64,000 nucleotides of DNA from Myotis daubentonii (GCF_963259705.1 NC_081846.1:60379722-60443721), one strand, 5' to 3'. Shown: positions 11,000 through 21,683, counted from the first letter of the stretch. Notes: generated by a model from the letters alone, not told the origin. Made by a program: numbers and translations.

Positions 11000-11639
11000 C
11001 TTTAGACAGGGGTTTCTTGCTTAAAATAACTTAAATCACCTTTAAAAGATAGTATCACTCACACTTTCTTTCTTTTTTTCTATACTATTTTACATACCAC
11101 TTCTAACTCGTAATCAAAATGAACAAAGCACACAAGTAGAAAGAAAGCTCTGTGACATGGGTTTCTCCTAGAAGTAGGCCCTAAAAGGGGTAGTCAAGTA
11201 CAGATATATTTGAGAGGATATGACCCGAGAAAACATGTTTAGAGGAGTGGAGATGTAAGGAAGAGGAAAAGAAGAAAACTAATAAAGGATGCATTATTGA
11301 GCCAATTACCTGTGGGGATAACTGAAGTCTATCTCTTTAGGAACCTTAAGGAGATACTGTAAAACATGTCTCCTCACCCAAGAGGTGAGGAAGCCGGGGT
11401 TTTCATTCATCAACTTCCAAACAATCTTTACATGAATGCTACTTCTGCAGGCATTCTCTTATCAGCACTATGCCAAGGGCAGGCATGCTCCCAGGGGCAA
11501 AACCAAGCTGAACAGGCAGGAAGGAAGTGAGTCTGGCAGAAGACTGCTTTGACCTGTAGACATAAAAGCCCAGGAGATGATGGCGAGGCACTACCAGCCT
11601 TTGTGACCCAGGATGCAGTTAACAGAAATGGGTTTAAAT
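11000..11639. other. no recognised feature
   Basis: Mixed sequence, no feature recognised. A short palindrome-like CTCCTCACCCAAGAGGTGAGG lies near 11370-11390. Confidence 0.35.
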
Positions 11640-12150
11640 GTAACTGTACTTAATATGCTTGAGGAAACAAAAGACAAGATTTAGAGTTCTGGTAGAAATT
11701 GGACTGTAAAACATAACCAAATGCAGACTCCATAACCACAAAAGACAGTTACTGAAGTTAAAAGAGCTCAAAGTATTGTTTTCCCCGGGAATTAGGTAAC
11801 AGCTGAAAAGAGACTTAGTGAACTAGAATATAGGTCAGAAAAAAACATTCGTGTTAATACTGAATGTGACTAAAAGATGAAGAATGCCGGAAAAATCTGT
11901 AAAACTGTCTGATATAAGTGTAACTAGAGTCCCAGGAAGAGAAGAGACTTAGCACGAGACAGGAGAAATATAAAAATAATTAACTAGCATTAATTACGGT
12001 GATTTTTCTGGAAATTGGTACTTAGTTTGAAGAGCACATTGTGGTGAGTGCCATTTTAGGATGGATAGAAACAAGGCTCAAGAAATCACTTAATAAATAT
12101 AAATGATTCTGCCACACACAAGGAAAATTAATTGTTTCTGAGCCCCAATC
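11640..12150 (+). mobile_element. old L1 fragment (ORF1 region)
   Basis: Landmarks in order, 'TAGTGAACTAGAATATAGGT', 'CAGAAAAAAACATTC', 'AGAGTCCCAGGAAGAGAAGA', correspond to a decayed ancient L1 ORF1 region. It is interrupted by stops and indels in all frames. Confidence 0.5.
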
Positions 12151-12668
12151 GAATAAAAGAAAGCAGTAATGTTACCACCAAATTATCTTCTCTGTATTAC
12201 AACCTATTCATCATGTTCTTTTAACTTTATTTTTTATTCCTTGCTCCACATTGCAAACACAAAATTCTTAGATATATTGCTTTAAAATTAAAGCTTAAAA
12301 TAACAGCTTAAGAAGTGACTAAAATTCCGGGGGGGGGGGATGTTATGAGACATCATTTAGCAATGAGATATTAAAGTCATAGAGAGAATTTCCATGGCTT
12401 AAACTTTTTGAGAGTTCAGAAACACATTGAATGCATATATTTTTTGACAAGTGATACCATGTCTAGGATTTACAGAAATATATACATACATACATGAAAT
12501 GACAAAAGTGCAATGACATTTATATTGCTTATAAACAATTACTGTTCATAATAGTAAAATATAGTAAACTATCTAAATTGCTTAAATAAGTTATGTGGTG
12601 TTATTAATGTAATGTTGTGTAATATTGTGCAGCAACAAAAAATGTAATATTAGGAAATTATATAGTAA
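12151..12668. other. no recognised feature
   Basis: AT-rich, with a G run at about 12330-12339 and a short (ATAC)n at 12480-12494. Confidence 0.4.
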
Positions 12669-13659
12669 CTAGAGGCCGGGTGCATGAAAATCATGCAGGG
12701 GTGGGGGGGTCTCCGCAGCCCAGCCTGCACCCTCTCCAATCCAGGACCCCTTGGGGGATGTCCGACTGCCAGATATCCCTCTCACAATCTTGGACCACTG
12801 GCTCCTAATTGCTCACCTGCCTGCCTGCCTAGTTGCCCCTAACTGCCTCCCTGTGCTGTGCCAGCACAACCAAGATTTCGGTGAGCCTGAGGGGGTTGGG
12901 GGGGGGGGGGCGCAGCAGCGAAGGATGTAGGAAAGACAGTCAAAGAGAATAAGCTGGGTCTAGGTGGATCTTCCTATGCCTGGCTGAGGCCACAGAGAGA
13001 CCCAGACAGCAAGCTGAGCCTTTATTTTATAGCCAGAGGTAAACAAGGTAGTGGGCACCATAGTTACAATGTTCTTGTGAGTTTCACTTGTTTTGGCAGC
13101 ACTTGTTGCACCTCCCACAGCCCATTAGCTACCCAGATAAGATCTAGAGAGTGTCATAAGGTCAAGCCTAATTATGCTAAGAGGGCTCTGCCCTCTAAGC
13201 TGCGACTTGTTTGTGGCTTTGCCAACAGGTCAGTCCGAGGCTTAACCCTATAGCCGCTCCCTACACCTCCCCTGCTGGCCTGGTCCCCCTAACTACCCTG
13301 CTGCTGGCCAGGTTGCCCCCAACTGACCCCTCCCTGCCGACCTGGTCACTCCTAACTGCTCCACGCTGGCCGGGTCACCCCTTACTGCCTCCATGCCCAC
13401 CTGGTTGCCCCCAACTGCCCCTCCTGCTGGCCTGGTCATTCCTCACTGCACCCCCGCTGGCCTGGTCACCCCACTCAGCCTGGTGCTCAGTCATTTGGTC
13501 GTCCCTCACTAAACCCCTTGCCGGCCTGGTTGCCCCACGCAGCCTGATTGTTCAGTCATTTGGTCATCCCTCACTCACTCCCCTGCCGGCCTGGTCATAG
13601 GCAGCCATCTTGTGAGGGCGTGAGGGTTAATTTGCATATTACTTCTTTATTATATAGGA
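12669..13659 (-). mobile_element. HeliBat-type Helitron C
   Basis: CTAGAGGCCGGGTGCATGAA at the left (reverse 3' end with hairpin) and CTTTATTATATAGGA at the right (reverse 5' end), flanked by A and T. The interior is C-rich 'GGCCTGGTCACCCC'-type degenerate repeats, interrupted by a solo LTR. No encoded enzymes. Confidence 0.9.
12852..13265 (-). mobile_element. solo LTR, ERV2-like, inside Helitron C
   Basis: A 414-bp TG...CA element with a perfect 6-bp duplication CCTCCC on both sides (12846-12851 and 13266-13271). Read on the minus strand, a TATA/poly(A)-signal cluster CTATAAAATAAAG (about 13020-13032) fits an LTR promoter and R region. A 6-bp duplication is typical of class II (beta-like) retroviruses. 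No internal viral genes remain here. Confidence 0.85.
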
Positions 13660-13706
13660 TTTTAGAAGACTTCCACACAATAGCTTTGAAAATTATTATT
13701 ATTCCT
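13660..13706 (+). mobile_element. MIR-like fragment, left part
   Basis: A short segment ending in AAAATTATTATTATTCCTG that continues on the far side of the next SINE at 13921. Together they resemble an old MIR. Confidence 0.4.
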
Positions 13707-13921
13707 GCCCGGCCGGCGTGGCTTAGTGGCTGAGTGTTGACCTATGAACCAGGATGTCATGGTTCAATTCCCAGTCAGGGCACACACCCAGGTTGCAGGC
13801 TTGATCCCCAGTGTGGGGCATGCAGGAGGCAGCTGATCTCATCATTGGTGTTTCTATCTCTCTCTCCCTCTCCCTTCCTCTCTGAAATCAATAAAAAATA
13901 TATATTTTTAAAAAGAAAATG
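13707..13921 (+). mobile_element. VES SINE in a MIR
   Basis: VES with head GCCCGGCCGGCGTGGCTTAG, B box GGTTCAATTCC, pyrimidine tract and A-rich tail. The flanking ATTATTATTCCTG is repeated at 13922-13934, giving a clear target duplication. A variant head (GTGGCTTAGTGGCTGAGTG) places it in a diverged subfamily. Confidence 0.9.
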
Positions 13922-14030
13922 ATTATTATTCCTGTTACACTGGTGAGGAAACAGGCATATAGAGAATGTTACATGTTCAGAGAGGTTATAACTCTGTTGA
14001 GTCAGAGTGGAATGTTAACCCAGACATTCA
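13922..14030 (+). mobile_element. MIR fragment, right part
   Basis: 'GGTGAGGAAACAGGCATATA', 'AGAGAGGTTATAACTCTGTT' and the following text fit the MIR 3' half. Confidence 0.55.
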
Positions 14031-14265
14031 TTAAAAATATCTTTGCTGGTGAGGGTGTGGGGAAAAGGAAACCTTAGTGCACTGTTGGTGGGCATGCAGA
14101 CTCGTGCAGTCACTGTGGAAAACAGTATTGAGTTTCCTTAAAAAACTAAAAATGGAACTGCCTATTGACCCAGCAATCCCACTTCTGGGAATATATCTTA
14201 AGAATTCTGAAACCCAATTTGAAAGAATATATGCACTCCTATGTTCATAGGAGCATTATTTACAA

Positions 14266-15047
14266 CTAGAGGCCCAGTGCACGAAATTCGTGTGCCCTCA
14301 GGGGATGTCAGCCTGTGCCCTCAGGGGATGCCTGACTGACAGTTTAGGCCCAATCCCTGCAGGCCTAAACCAGAAGTCAGACATCCCTCTCACAATCCAG
14401 ATGCTTCATGCACCAGTGACCATACTTTTCATACAGGTGAAAAGCATCTTTCTGTTGTATGGGCAGCTACACTTTTTTTTTTTGACCTGATTATAAAAAG
14501 TAGTACATAACATGATCTTCTGAGGCAGTAGCGCCATTTTCCCCATCTTATGGGTGGATAAACTGAAGCAGAAAGAAGTTAAGTAATTGGCTTTGTCACA
14601 CAGTTATAAGTGTCAGAATCAGGGCTGACCACAAAATATACAAGCCAGAGTCCATGCATGTCATCGCTGCATCATCTTGTTTTTTCAGTATTACAGTAGC
14701 CTTGCCATGTCTTAATTTTTAAATCTAAGAGACTGTTCCCAATATATAGGGTAGGGTCTCTAGGCCTGGCCTGCGATCAGGGCCATCTGTGGGGTGACCA
14801 GCAGACAGGGTGATCGGGGGGCCCCCACTGGCACCCACCTTGGCTGGCAGCCTTGCCCCCAATTGCCGCCATGGTCGCCTCCCTCTTGGGGGGCAGACGC
14901 TCAATGTAAGAGCTGCCCCCAAACTGAGGGCAGCTCCTGCGTTGAACATCTGCTCCCTGGTGGTCAGTGCGCATCATAGCCACCTGTTGTTCTGCTGGTC
15001 TTTCCACTGTTTGGTTAATTTGCATAGTAGGGTTTTATTGTATAGGA
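14266..15047 (-). mobile_element. HeliBat-type Helitron D with captured insert
   Basis: CTAGAGGCCCAGTGCACGAA to ...TTTATTGTATAGGA, inserted between A and T of the surrounding L1 without duplication. The outer parts are ordinary HeliBat sequence, including the 'CCCTGGTGGTCAGTGCGCAT' block. The middle, about 14400-14755, is unlike HeliBat and contains an old MIR. Confidence 0.9.
14510..14695 (+). mobile_element. MIR SINE captured inside Helitron D
   Basis: 'GCCATTTTCCCCATCTTATG', 'GATAAACTGAAGCAGAAAGA', 'TTAAGTAATTGGCTTTGTCA' follow the MIR core and 3' half. MIRs stopped moving long before bat Helitrons spread, so this piece was most likely picked up by the Helitron from host DNA rather than inserted into it. 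Confidence 0.65.
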
Positions 15048-15296
15048 TAGCCATGATCTGGAAAGAGCCCAGTAGATGAGTGGGTAAAAAAGCTGAGGTA
15101 CATTTACACAGTGGAATACTATGTGACCATAAAAAGAAGGAAATATTACCCTTTCCGACAGCATGGATGGACCTGGAGATTATTATGCTAAGTGAAATAA
15201 GCCAGTTAGAGAAAGACAAATACCATATGAGCTCCCATTCATGTTCAAATGTATCTTGGTTTGCATGATAATTTTATGGTAACCTTATATATGATA

Positions 15297-15836
15297 CCAG
15301 AGCCCCAGTGCACAAATTTGTGCACCTTGAAAGGAACTGTGGGCCATGAGGCTGCTGTGGGCACAGAGGAGGGTCTCAGCCCGTCCTCCGTGCCCCTGCC
15401 CAGCCCCTCCTGCTGTGGCCCCCAATCCCTTGTCTGCTGACAGCCCCACTCCCGCTACCACTGCTCCCTCCGCCACCGCTCCCATGCACTGATGGCGCCG
15501 GCCTTGCTCGAATGAGGCCGGTGCCAGCAGCGGGTACAAGCACCTGGCAGGACCGCAGCATGTGGGGGCAAAGAATTTTCAGTAACCACTAGAGGCTTGC
15601 CTCATTGAAAGAAACAGCGCACCATCTTATTCTGGCATCCCCGCTCACCTGCTCCACCATACCGCTGCTGCCAATGCCTGCCATGTTCCATGCTCTGCCT
15701 CCTGCTGCTGATGCCTGCCATGTTCTGTGCGTGCCCCCTGGTGGTCAGCGCTCGTCATAGCGACCGGTTGTTTGGTTGTTTGGTTGTTCGGTTGTTCTAC
15801 TGTTCGGTCTATTTGCATATTAGGGTTTTATATATA
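15297..15836 (-). mobile_element. HeliBat-type Helitron E
   Basis: Left end CCAGAGCCCCAGTGCACAAA (CTAG mutated to CCAG) with the palindrome TGCACAAATTTGTGCA. The interior includes 'CCCCTGGTGGTCAGCGCTCG' and (GTTGTTTG)-like repeats. The right end reads ATTTGCATATTAGGGTTTTA then TATATA, so the terminal TCCTATATAATA of the 5' end is shortened or altered. It abuts Helitron F. Confidence 0.8.
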
Positions 15837-17435
15837 CTAGAGGCCTGGTGCACAAAAATTTATGCACTTGGAGGGAAGGGGGGGTCCCTCAGGCCGGTCT
15901 GTGCCCTCTTGCAGTCTTGGACCCCTCGGGAGATAACGACCTGCTGGCTTAGGCCTGCTCCTGGGTGGCAGAGGGCAGGCTCAATCCCTAGGTGCAGCCC
16001 CTGGTCGGGCTCAGAGCAGGGCCGATTGGGGAATTGGGGCGCCGCCCCTGTCATGCACAGAGCAGGGCAGATTGGGAGGTTGCGATGCCACCCTCAGTCA
16101 CGCTCAGAGTAGGGCTGATTGGGGCGTTGGGTCACCGCCCCCTGTCACACTCAAGGCAGGGTCTATGGGGAGGTTGCAGCGCCACCCCCTGTCACACACA
16201 GAGAGGGCCAATCAGGGGGTTGGGGCGCTGCCCCCTGTCACTCACAGAGCAGGGCCCATCAGGGGGGTTGGGGCTTCGTACCCTGTCACGCACAGAGCAG
16301 GGTCGATCAGGGGGTTGGGGAGCTCCCCCCTGTCACTCACAGAGTAGGGCCAATAGGGGAGTTGGGGCACCACCCCCTGTCACACACAGAGCAGGGTGGA
16401 TCAGCGGGTTGGGGTGCTGCCACTGTCACACTCAAGGCAGGGCCGATGGGGAGGTTATGGCTCTACCCCATCACACACAGAGCAGGGCCCGTGGGGGGCG
16501 GTTGGGGCGCCAGCCTCTATCACCCACAGAGCAGGGCCGATCATGAGGTTGGGGTGCCGCCACTGTCACACTCAGGGCAGGGCCGATGGGGAGGTTATGG
16601 CTCTACCCCATCACACACAGAGCAGGGCCCGTGGAATGGGGGGTTGGGGCACCACACCCTGTCACACACAGAGCCGCAGGGCAATCAGGGGGTTTGGGCA
16701 CTGCCCCCTGTCACGTTGATCCCGGTACTGGGAGGCCTCGCGGCTCCGCTGATCCAGGTGCTGGGAGGCATATTACCCTTTTACTATATAGGATAGAGGC
16801 CTGGTGCATGTGTGGGGGCCGGCTGGTTTGCCCTGAAGGGTGTCCTGGATCAGGGTGGGGGTCCCCACTGGGGTGCCTAGCCAGCCTGGGTGAGGGGATG
16901 ATGGCTGTTTGCAGCTGGTCACACACCCTTCAGGGTGGGGGTCCCCACTGGGGTGCCTGGCCAGTCTGGGTGAGGGGCTGAGGGCTGTTTTTAGGCTGGT
17001 GGGTGACGGAAGCTCCCAACCGCTCCTTTTTTTCTTTTTTCTTTTTTATTCTGGGCCAGCTTTAGCTCTGAGGCTCCAGCTCTTAGGCCTCCACTCCTGA
17101 AAGCAGGTATCTGGTTTGTTTCGGTTCTATAATCGAAACAATGTATAACTCCAGCTCTGAGATCCCGACTCGCTGAAAGCAGGTTTCTGGGGTTTTGTTT
17201 AGCTTCTATATTTGTTACAATGTTTCTTAAACTGCAGGCTCAGAGGCCTGCAGCGGCAGGCGGGGAACGTTGGAGTCCTCTGTCACTGAAGCAAGCAAGC
17301 CTCATGTTAGTTTCAAGCTGCCTGGCTGCCGGCCATCATCTTGGCTGGCAGTTAATTTGCATATTGCCCTGATTAGCCAATGGGAAGGGTAGCGGTCGTA
17401 CGCTAATTACCATGTTTCTCTTTTATTAGATAGGA
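15837..17435 (-). mobile_element. composite Helitron F (two fused units)
   Basis: Starts CTAGAGGCCTGGTGCACAAA with an AAATTT hairpin and ends AGATAGGA before T. The left unit (15837-16793) holds a 47-bp repeat array and closes with a 5' end (reverse of TCCTATATAGTAAAAGGG). The right unit begins at once (TAGAGGCCTGGTGCATG, 16794) and finishes in the 5' end reverse of TCCTATCTAATAAAAGAG. Same design as B and N. Confidence 0.9.
16000..16715. repeat. 47-bp tandem array inside Helitron F
   Basis: About 14 units of roughly 47 bp with the GAGCAGGGCC / GGGGTTGGGGC / CCCCTGTCACACACA blocks. A higher-order duplication is visible: the block around 16430-16490 recurs nearly unchanged at 16572-16632. Open frames of up to 225 codons across it (16119-16796) are repeat artefacts. 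Confidence 0.85.
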
Positions 17436-17918
17436 TAGATATCCTTGGTTAGAATGTATCCCTAAGGAAGAAGAAATGACAATGTACATTCTACAAGCTT
17501 GTAATATTGGTTTTTATTTCAATAACTAATTTTTCACATTACTGTCTTTCCACCATATTGAAATTATATTTTCATTTTCCAACATTGCAATTCAATAATC
17601 ATTTATTCTGATCTTCCAGAGAGCATTTTAGATTTCCCATGTTTTCCAAAGTTGATAGCTTTGGCTCATAATGCTTACCTCATGTGTGTTTAAAATACAT
17701 TTCTAAATATTAATGTGCCCCTTCACTTCTGTTCTCTAACAGACACATTGAATTTCATATCTCAGGAAAGAATTTTAAGAAATGCACATCTTGCATGGAA
17801 CATGATGAAAACCTAAGTTCAATCATTTTAGTTTATAGAGATTATTCTGACATCTAGAGTTGGTCTTGTTAAATGTATATATTTTAATTTTCTAAAAAGT
17901 TATTAGATTTACTGCCTT
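17436..17918. other. no recognised feature
   Basis: AT-rich unique-looking DNA. Confidence 0.4.
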
Positions 17919-18125
17919 GCCCTGGTTGGTGTGGCTCAATTGGTGGGCATCATTCCATACACCAGAAGGTCACCAGTTTGATTCCCAGTCAGTGCTCATG
18001 CCTGGGTTGTGGGTTTGATCCATGGTAGGGGCTGTGCAGGAGGCATCTGATTGCTATTCCCCTCTCACATTGATGTTTCTCTATCTCCCTTTCTCTTTAA
18101 AAAATCAATAGAAGTATTTTTTAAA
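17919..18125 (+). mobile_element. VES SINE, diverged
   Basis: Head GCCCTGGTTGGTGTGGCTCA, B-box-like AGTTTGATTCCC, 'GTGCAGGAGGCATCTGATTG', tail AAAAAATCAATAGAAG. No clear duplication. Confidence 0.85.
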
Positions 18126-19009
18126 ATGAAGAATACTGTAGTATGATATTAAAGAGAAATCAACCATAATTTATAACTAAATGCCTGTTACTACATGAAT
18201 ACAAACATTAAGTAAAATAATTGAAAGATATTCAATGGTGAGACATTGGGGTCATTCAAAAACTAAATCTGGATATTAGATTTTTTTAAAAAGAAAAACA
18301 TTAAATAAAGAATAATGATAATTAGAGTTGTATTGTGAACTTGAAGTTGATTCAAGGACATCTTCTCTCTTGACTCTGATATAATAGTCCTTGTGTTTTA
18401 TCCAATATAACTAAACACTAATTTTTAAATACAATGCATCGCTTAGTTATATAAAATTAGTTATGTAAATACTGGTAGTTTCAAGGTGTCTCCATTAATC
18501 AAGCCTTCCTTATAAATCATTGTACCTTGGATACACTGCTGTTCTACATTTTAATAACAAATATAATTTTCTCCAAGTCATCTATGCATTGTTAACTTGC
18601 AAGTCTATATCTACATTGTCTGTGGGTGACAAATTAATGACCTATGTGATATAAAATATTGCAATTTCCCTACGTTCTATTATTTAAATTCATTTTTAAA
18701 ATATACCTTTTGGCTCAGGACTTTTTAGTGAGAAAGGTCATATTTAAGACCTCTCATGTCCATCAACATTAGATAGAAAAGTGCTAATTTCTCAGAGCAT
18801 CTCAAAATATTTATTACTTCTCATCCTTGTCTTATTGTCCTTATTCTTGCCATTTGTAACATACTTAAAATTAGAATAAAATAATACTGTAGTTATCTAC
18901 TTTGCCTGATAAATCAGCAAGATAAAGATTTGTTCAGTACTTTCTAATAGTGTTCAAGAATTATAACTACTTTCACTTTTATTTTATTATTATATAATAT
19001 CTGAAATTA
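18126..19009. other. no recognised feature
   Basis: AT-rich DNA with no coding or repeat signal that I can name. Confidence 0.4.
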
Positions 19010-19684
19010 TCCTATATAATAATAGACAAACATGGTAATTAACCGTACCTCCGACACGCTTCCCATTGGCTAATCAGGGTGATATGCAAATTAACTGCCA
19101 ACCAAGATGGCGGCTGGCAGCCAGGCAGCTGAAGCCAACAGGAGGCTTGCTTGCTCCAGTGATGGAGGAAGCCAAGGTTCCCCGCCTGCCACTGCCGGCC
19201 TCTGAGCTTGTGCTCTAAGAAACAATGTTGCAATTATAGAAGCTAAACAAAACCCAGAAACCTGTTTTTGGCCAGCCGGGCTTCAGCCAGCAGGATCGCA
19301 ACAGTGTTTCAATTATAGAATCCAAACAAACCCAGATCCCTGCTTTCAGCAGCCAAGGTCTCAGAGCTGCACCCGGGCCTCAGAGCTAAAGCCAGCTCTC
19401 AGCTCTAGTGACAGCCATTGAAGGTAAATAAATACCAGAATTTAAAAAAAAAGAAACAAAGGAGAGATTGGGAGCTTCAGTCACCCGCCAGCCTGAAAAC
19501 GGCCCTTAGCCCCTCACTCAGACTGGCCAGTCACCCCAGTGGGGACCCCCACCCTGAAGGGGGTATGACCAGCTGCAAACAGCCATCATCCCCTCATCCA
19601 GGCTGGCCAGGCACCCCAGTGGGGACCCCCACCCTGAAGCAACAAGATGGCGGCTAATTTGCATACTGAAGGCGGGCGGCAGTG

Positions 19685-19920
19685 GGCAAGGCTGTCTGCA
19701 GTCCGGGATGGATCTGTGACCCTGCCAGGCGGGGGCAGCGCTTGAGGCTGTCGGGGGTCCGGGACCCGAATCTGTGACCTGGCAGGCGGGGGGCAGTGCT
19801 TGAGGCTGTCCGCTGTCCCAGGACCCGGTTCTGTGACCCTGCCAGATGGGGGGCAGTGCTTGAGGCTGTCCGTGGTCCCGGGACCTGGATCCATGACCCT
19901 TCCGGCGGGGCGGCAGCTCG
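19685..19920. repeat. 62-bp tandem repeats in Helitron G
   Basis: About four units of some 62 bp: 'GGGGGCAGTGCTTGAGGCTG', 'GTCC(C)GGGACC', 'TCTGTGACCCTGCCAG'. GC-rich and open in several frames on both strands (for example 19654-20202 minus), which I read as repeat artefact. Confidence 0.75.
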
Positions 19921-19999
19921 CACAGGGGTTGATCGGCCAGGGTTGGGCAGGGCAGGACACCTGGCTTCCATCCAGCCCCAGTCACTCTGGGTAGGTGAG

Positions 20000-20215
20000 C
20001 AGCGCAGAGAGCCTCTGGAAAGGGGAGACACGCTGGTGGAGGGCGGCCTGTACTCCCCACATGGCGGTGGTGACAGCTTTGAGTGTGCCAAGCGGAGCCT
20101 GCAGGCTGAGCTGAAGTAGTGCCTACAGGCCATCAGCGCCCAGGAGTGGTGCGCAAGATCCGCCTCCTGGCCCAGAAGGTGCAGGATTGCAGGGACAGCC
20201 ACCGTGGTGGGCCAG
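20000..20215 (+). pseudogene. captured, broken exon-like segment (unidentified gene)
   Basis: After a possible splice acceptor (GTGAGCAG at about 19996-20003) one plus frame reads with coding-like composition to 20116, giving a short segment ending in residues DSFECAKRSLQAELK. It then meets an in-frame TAG at 20117-20119. Past the TAG the same frame continues (CLQAISAQE) and after an apparent one-base loss near 20147 a shifted frame continues (VRKIRLLAQKVQDCRDSHR). The pattern of one nonsense change plus one frameshift inside amphipathic, helix-like sequence suggests a decayed piece of a real gene carried by Helitron G. I cannot name the source gene, and non-coding coincidence is not excluded. 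Confidence 0.4.
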
Positions 20216-20985
20216 ACTGACGTCCTCTTGGCCGCACGATGGGGGTTTGCGGATCTGCAAAGCCAGAGGCCTCAGGTGTGCACATCCCCCAGCACACTGT
20301 CATCCTCCCGCACCTGCAACAGTTGCAAACCAAGGCGAGCACAAGTTCCCCCCCCTCTCCACCGCACTTCCAACAACCCGGCATGCCTAACACCCCCACA
20401 GGATGTGCACACATCCCCTCTGATGCGCTCATGTCCTTTGGAGAGTGTCTGGGTGTTCTGGGTGCTGAGGGTGGGTGCCTGTGAGATGACAGTGAGAGGG
20501 CGGAGTGGTGATGCCCTGTTCCCACGGAGGCCAGTGCAGCTATGAGATCACCTCAGGGGGGTTAATGCAGGTGCTGAGACAGGAGCAGATGCAGACAGAC
20601 ACACCTGGTGGGCGCGGGCGGCCCTCGCTGAGATGCCTTCAGTCAGCGTTCAAGATCAAGAACCCAGAGGTGGAGAGGAATTCTGTCCTCTCAGTGAAAC
20701 AGTGAGATAGTCGGGGCAACTGTAGATGAGGAATGTGCACTTTGGGTGCCAGCACCCATGAGCGAAGGCTGCCCTGACTGAGCCTGGCTTGCTTGGGGCC
20801 TAGTGCACTCCTGCCAGGCAGCAGGTGACAGGGTGTGCTTTTCCGAATTAATGAGAGAAAATGTTGATTCTCCTGCTGCCCACGAAGGTGGAAAGTGAAG
20901 TGGGGAGACATGTGGGGAGTGAGCGAGGTTCCCTGTCTGGGGGTTCCAAATCTGCTGTTGGTTTCTTTCACCACTGACTAGAGAT
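20216..20985. other. GC-rich cargo of Helitron G, unidentified
   Basis: Unlike the AT-rich surroundings of the window and unlike other HeliBat interiors. Several open frames of 60-130 codons overlap on both strands, none with a recognisable domain. It may be exon/intron sequence of the same captured locus. Confidence 0.35.
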
Positions 20986-21104
20986 ATACAGGGTGTCTCC
21001 CCAAAATGTATACACACTTTGAATACCTACTAATTCCAATGGTTTTAAGCATAAGAAAGAAACAACAATGGAGCTGTTATCTTTTAAAAGTGTGGGCACA
21101 AACA
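20986..21104 (+). mobile_element. mariner-like terminal fragment
   Basis: TA followed by CAGGGTGTCTCCCCAAAATG and TATACACACTTTGAATA, in the style of a mariner/Tc1 inverted terminus with TA target. Only one end is present; the rest is cut off by the Helitron 3' module. The family name is uncertain. Confidence 0.45.
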
Positions 21105-21227
21105 GGTAGTTGGACATTCCCTGAGGGGTCTCAGATTGGAGAGGGTGAAGGCCAGACTGAGGGGCCCTTCCCCCGCCCCACCACCCCCACCACCCCAGTG
21201 CACGAATTTCGTGCACCGGGCTACTAG

Positions 21228-21433
21228 TGATAAATAATATTTATGAAAAGTAAAAAATATATATATACTCCATATATATAATAAATACTTGAAGAGCAGA
21301 TGTCCAGATCCATAGATAGAAAACCACAACTCTGAGAGCAATAAATTATTAAATGTTGTGACATTTATTTCTCATAACTTTCAGAAAAAGAAGGAACAAG
21401 TGGTGGAACCCATTTAAATCATGGAAGGCAATA
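21228..21433. other. no recognised feature
   Basis: AT-rich flank of Helitron G with a short TATATA tract near 21258-21290. Confidence 0.4.
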
Positions 21434-21480
21434 TGCAAAAAAAGGAGATCGTACCCTTTGCGACAGCATGGTTAGAATTA
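21434..21480 (+). mobile_element. L1 3' UTR fragment
   Basis: AAAAAAAGGAGATCGTACCC followed by TTTGCGACAGCATGG, a short L1 3'-region landmark. Confidence 0.5.
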
Positions 21481-21571
21481 GACTACAAAATTGAGATGTG
21501 CCCTGTGAAATGAAAGATACCTGTTGAACATGTGTAATGATAGTCATGCTTGTTCTTTTCAAATTGGTTTT

Positions 21572-21629
<58 letters not shown>

Positions 21630-21652
21630 CCCCAACTTACTGAGTAAGTTGG

Positions 21653-21683
<31 letters not shown>

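Larger units (their letters stand above)
14038..15296 (+). mobile_element. L1 3' UTR split by Helitron D
   Basis: Left part 14038-14265 (GGTGAGGGTGTGGGGAAAAG, ACCCAGCAATCCCACTTCTG, GTTCATAGGAGCATTATTTA) and right part 15048-15296 (TAGCCATGATCTGG, GACAGCATGGATGGACCTGG, AAGTGAAATAAGCCAGTTAG) join exactly at TTTACAA^TAGCC once the Helitron is removed. This is a direct record of the empty site. Non-coding 3' region only. Confidence 0.9.
19010..21227 (+). mobile_element. HeliBat-type Helitron G carrying foreign DNA
   Basis: The 5' end TCCTATATAATAATAGACAA follows an A. The 3' hairpin GTGCACGAATTTCGTGCAC and terminal CTAG (21224-21227) are followed by T. About 19010-19660 is the same 5' module as in element N (CCATTGGCTAATCAGGG, two CCCCAGTGGGGACCCCCACC units). 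About 21105-21227 is a standard HeliBat 3' end. Between them lie a 62-bp repeat array, an exon-like segment, about 0.8 kb of unidentified GC-rich sequence and a mariner-like end. The element probably acquired this cargo before or during transposition. Confidence 0.8.

Noticed and set aside
16000..16715. CRISPR-like regular repeats
   Set aside because: Units are directly contiguous with no unique spacers, and the setting is a eukaryotic transposon.
15992..16796. Overlapping 184- and 225-codon frames
   Set aside because: Tandem array of Helitron F; no domain, several frames open at once.
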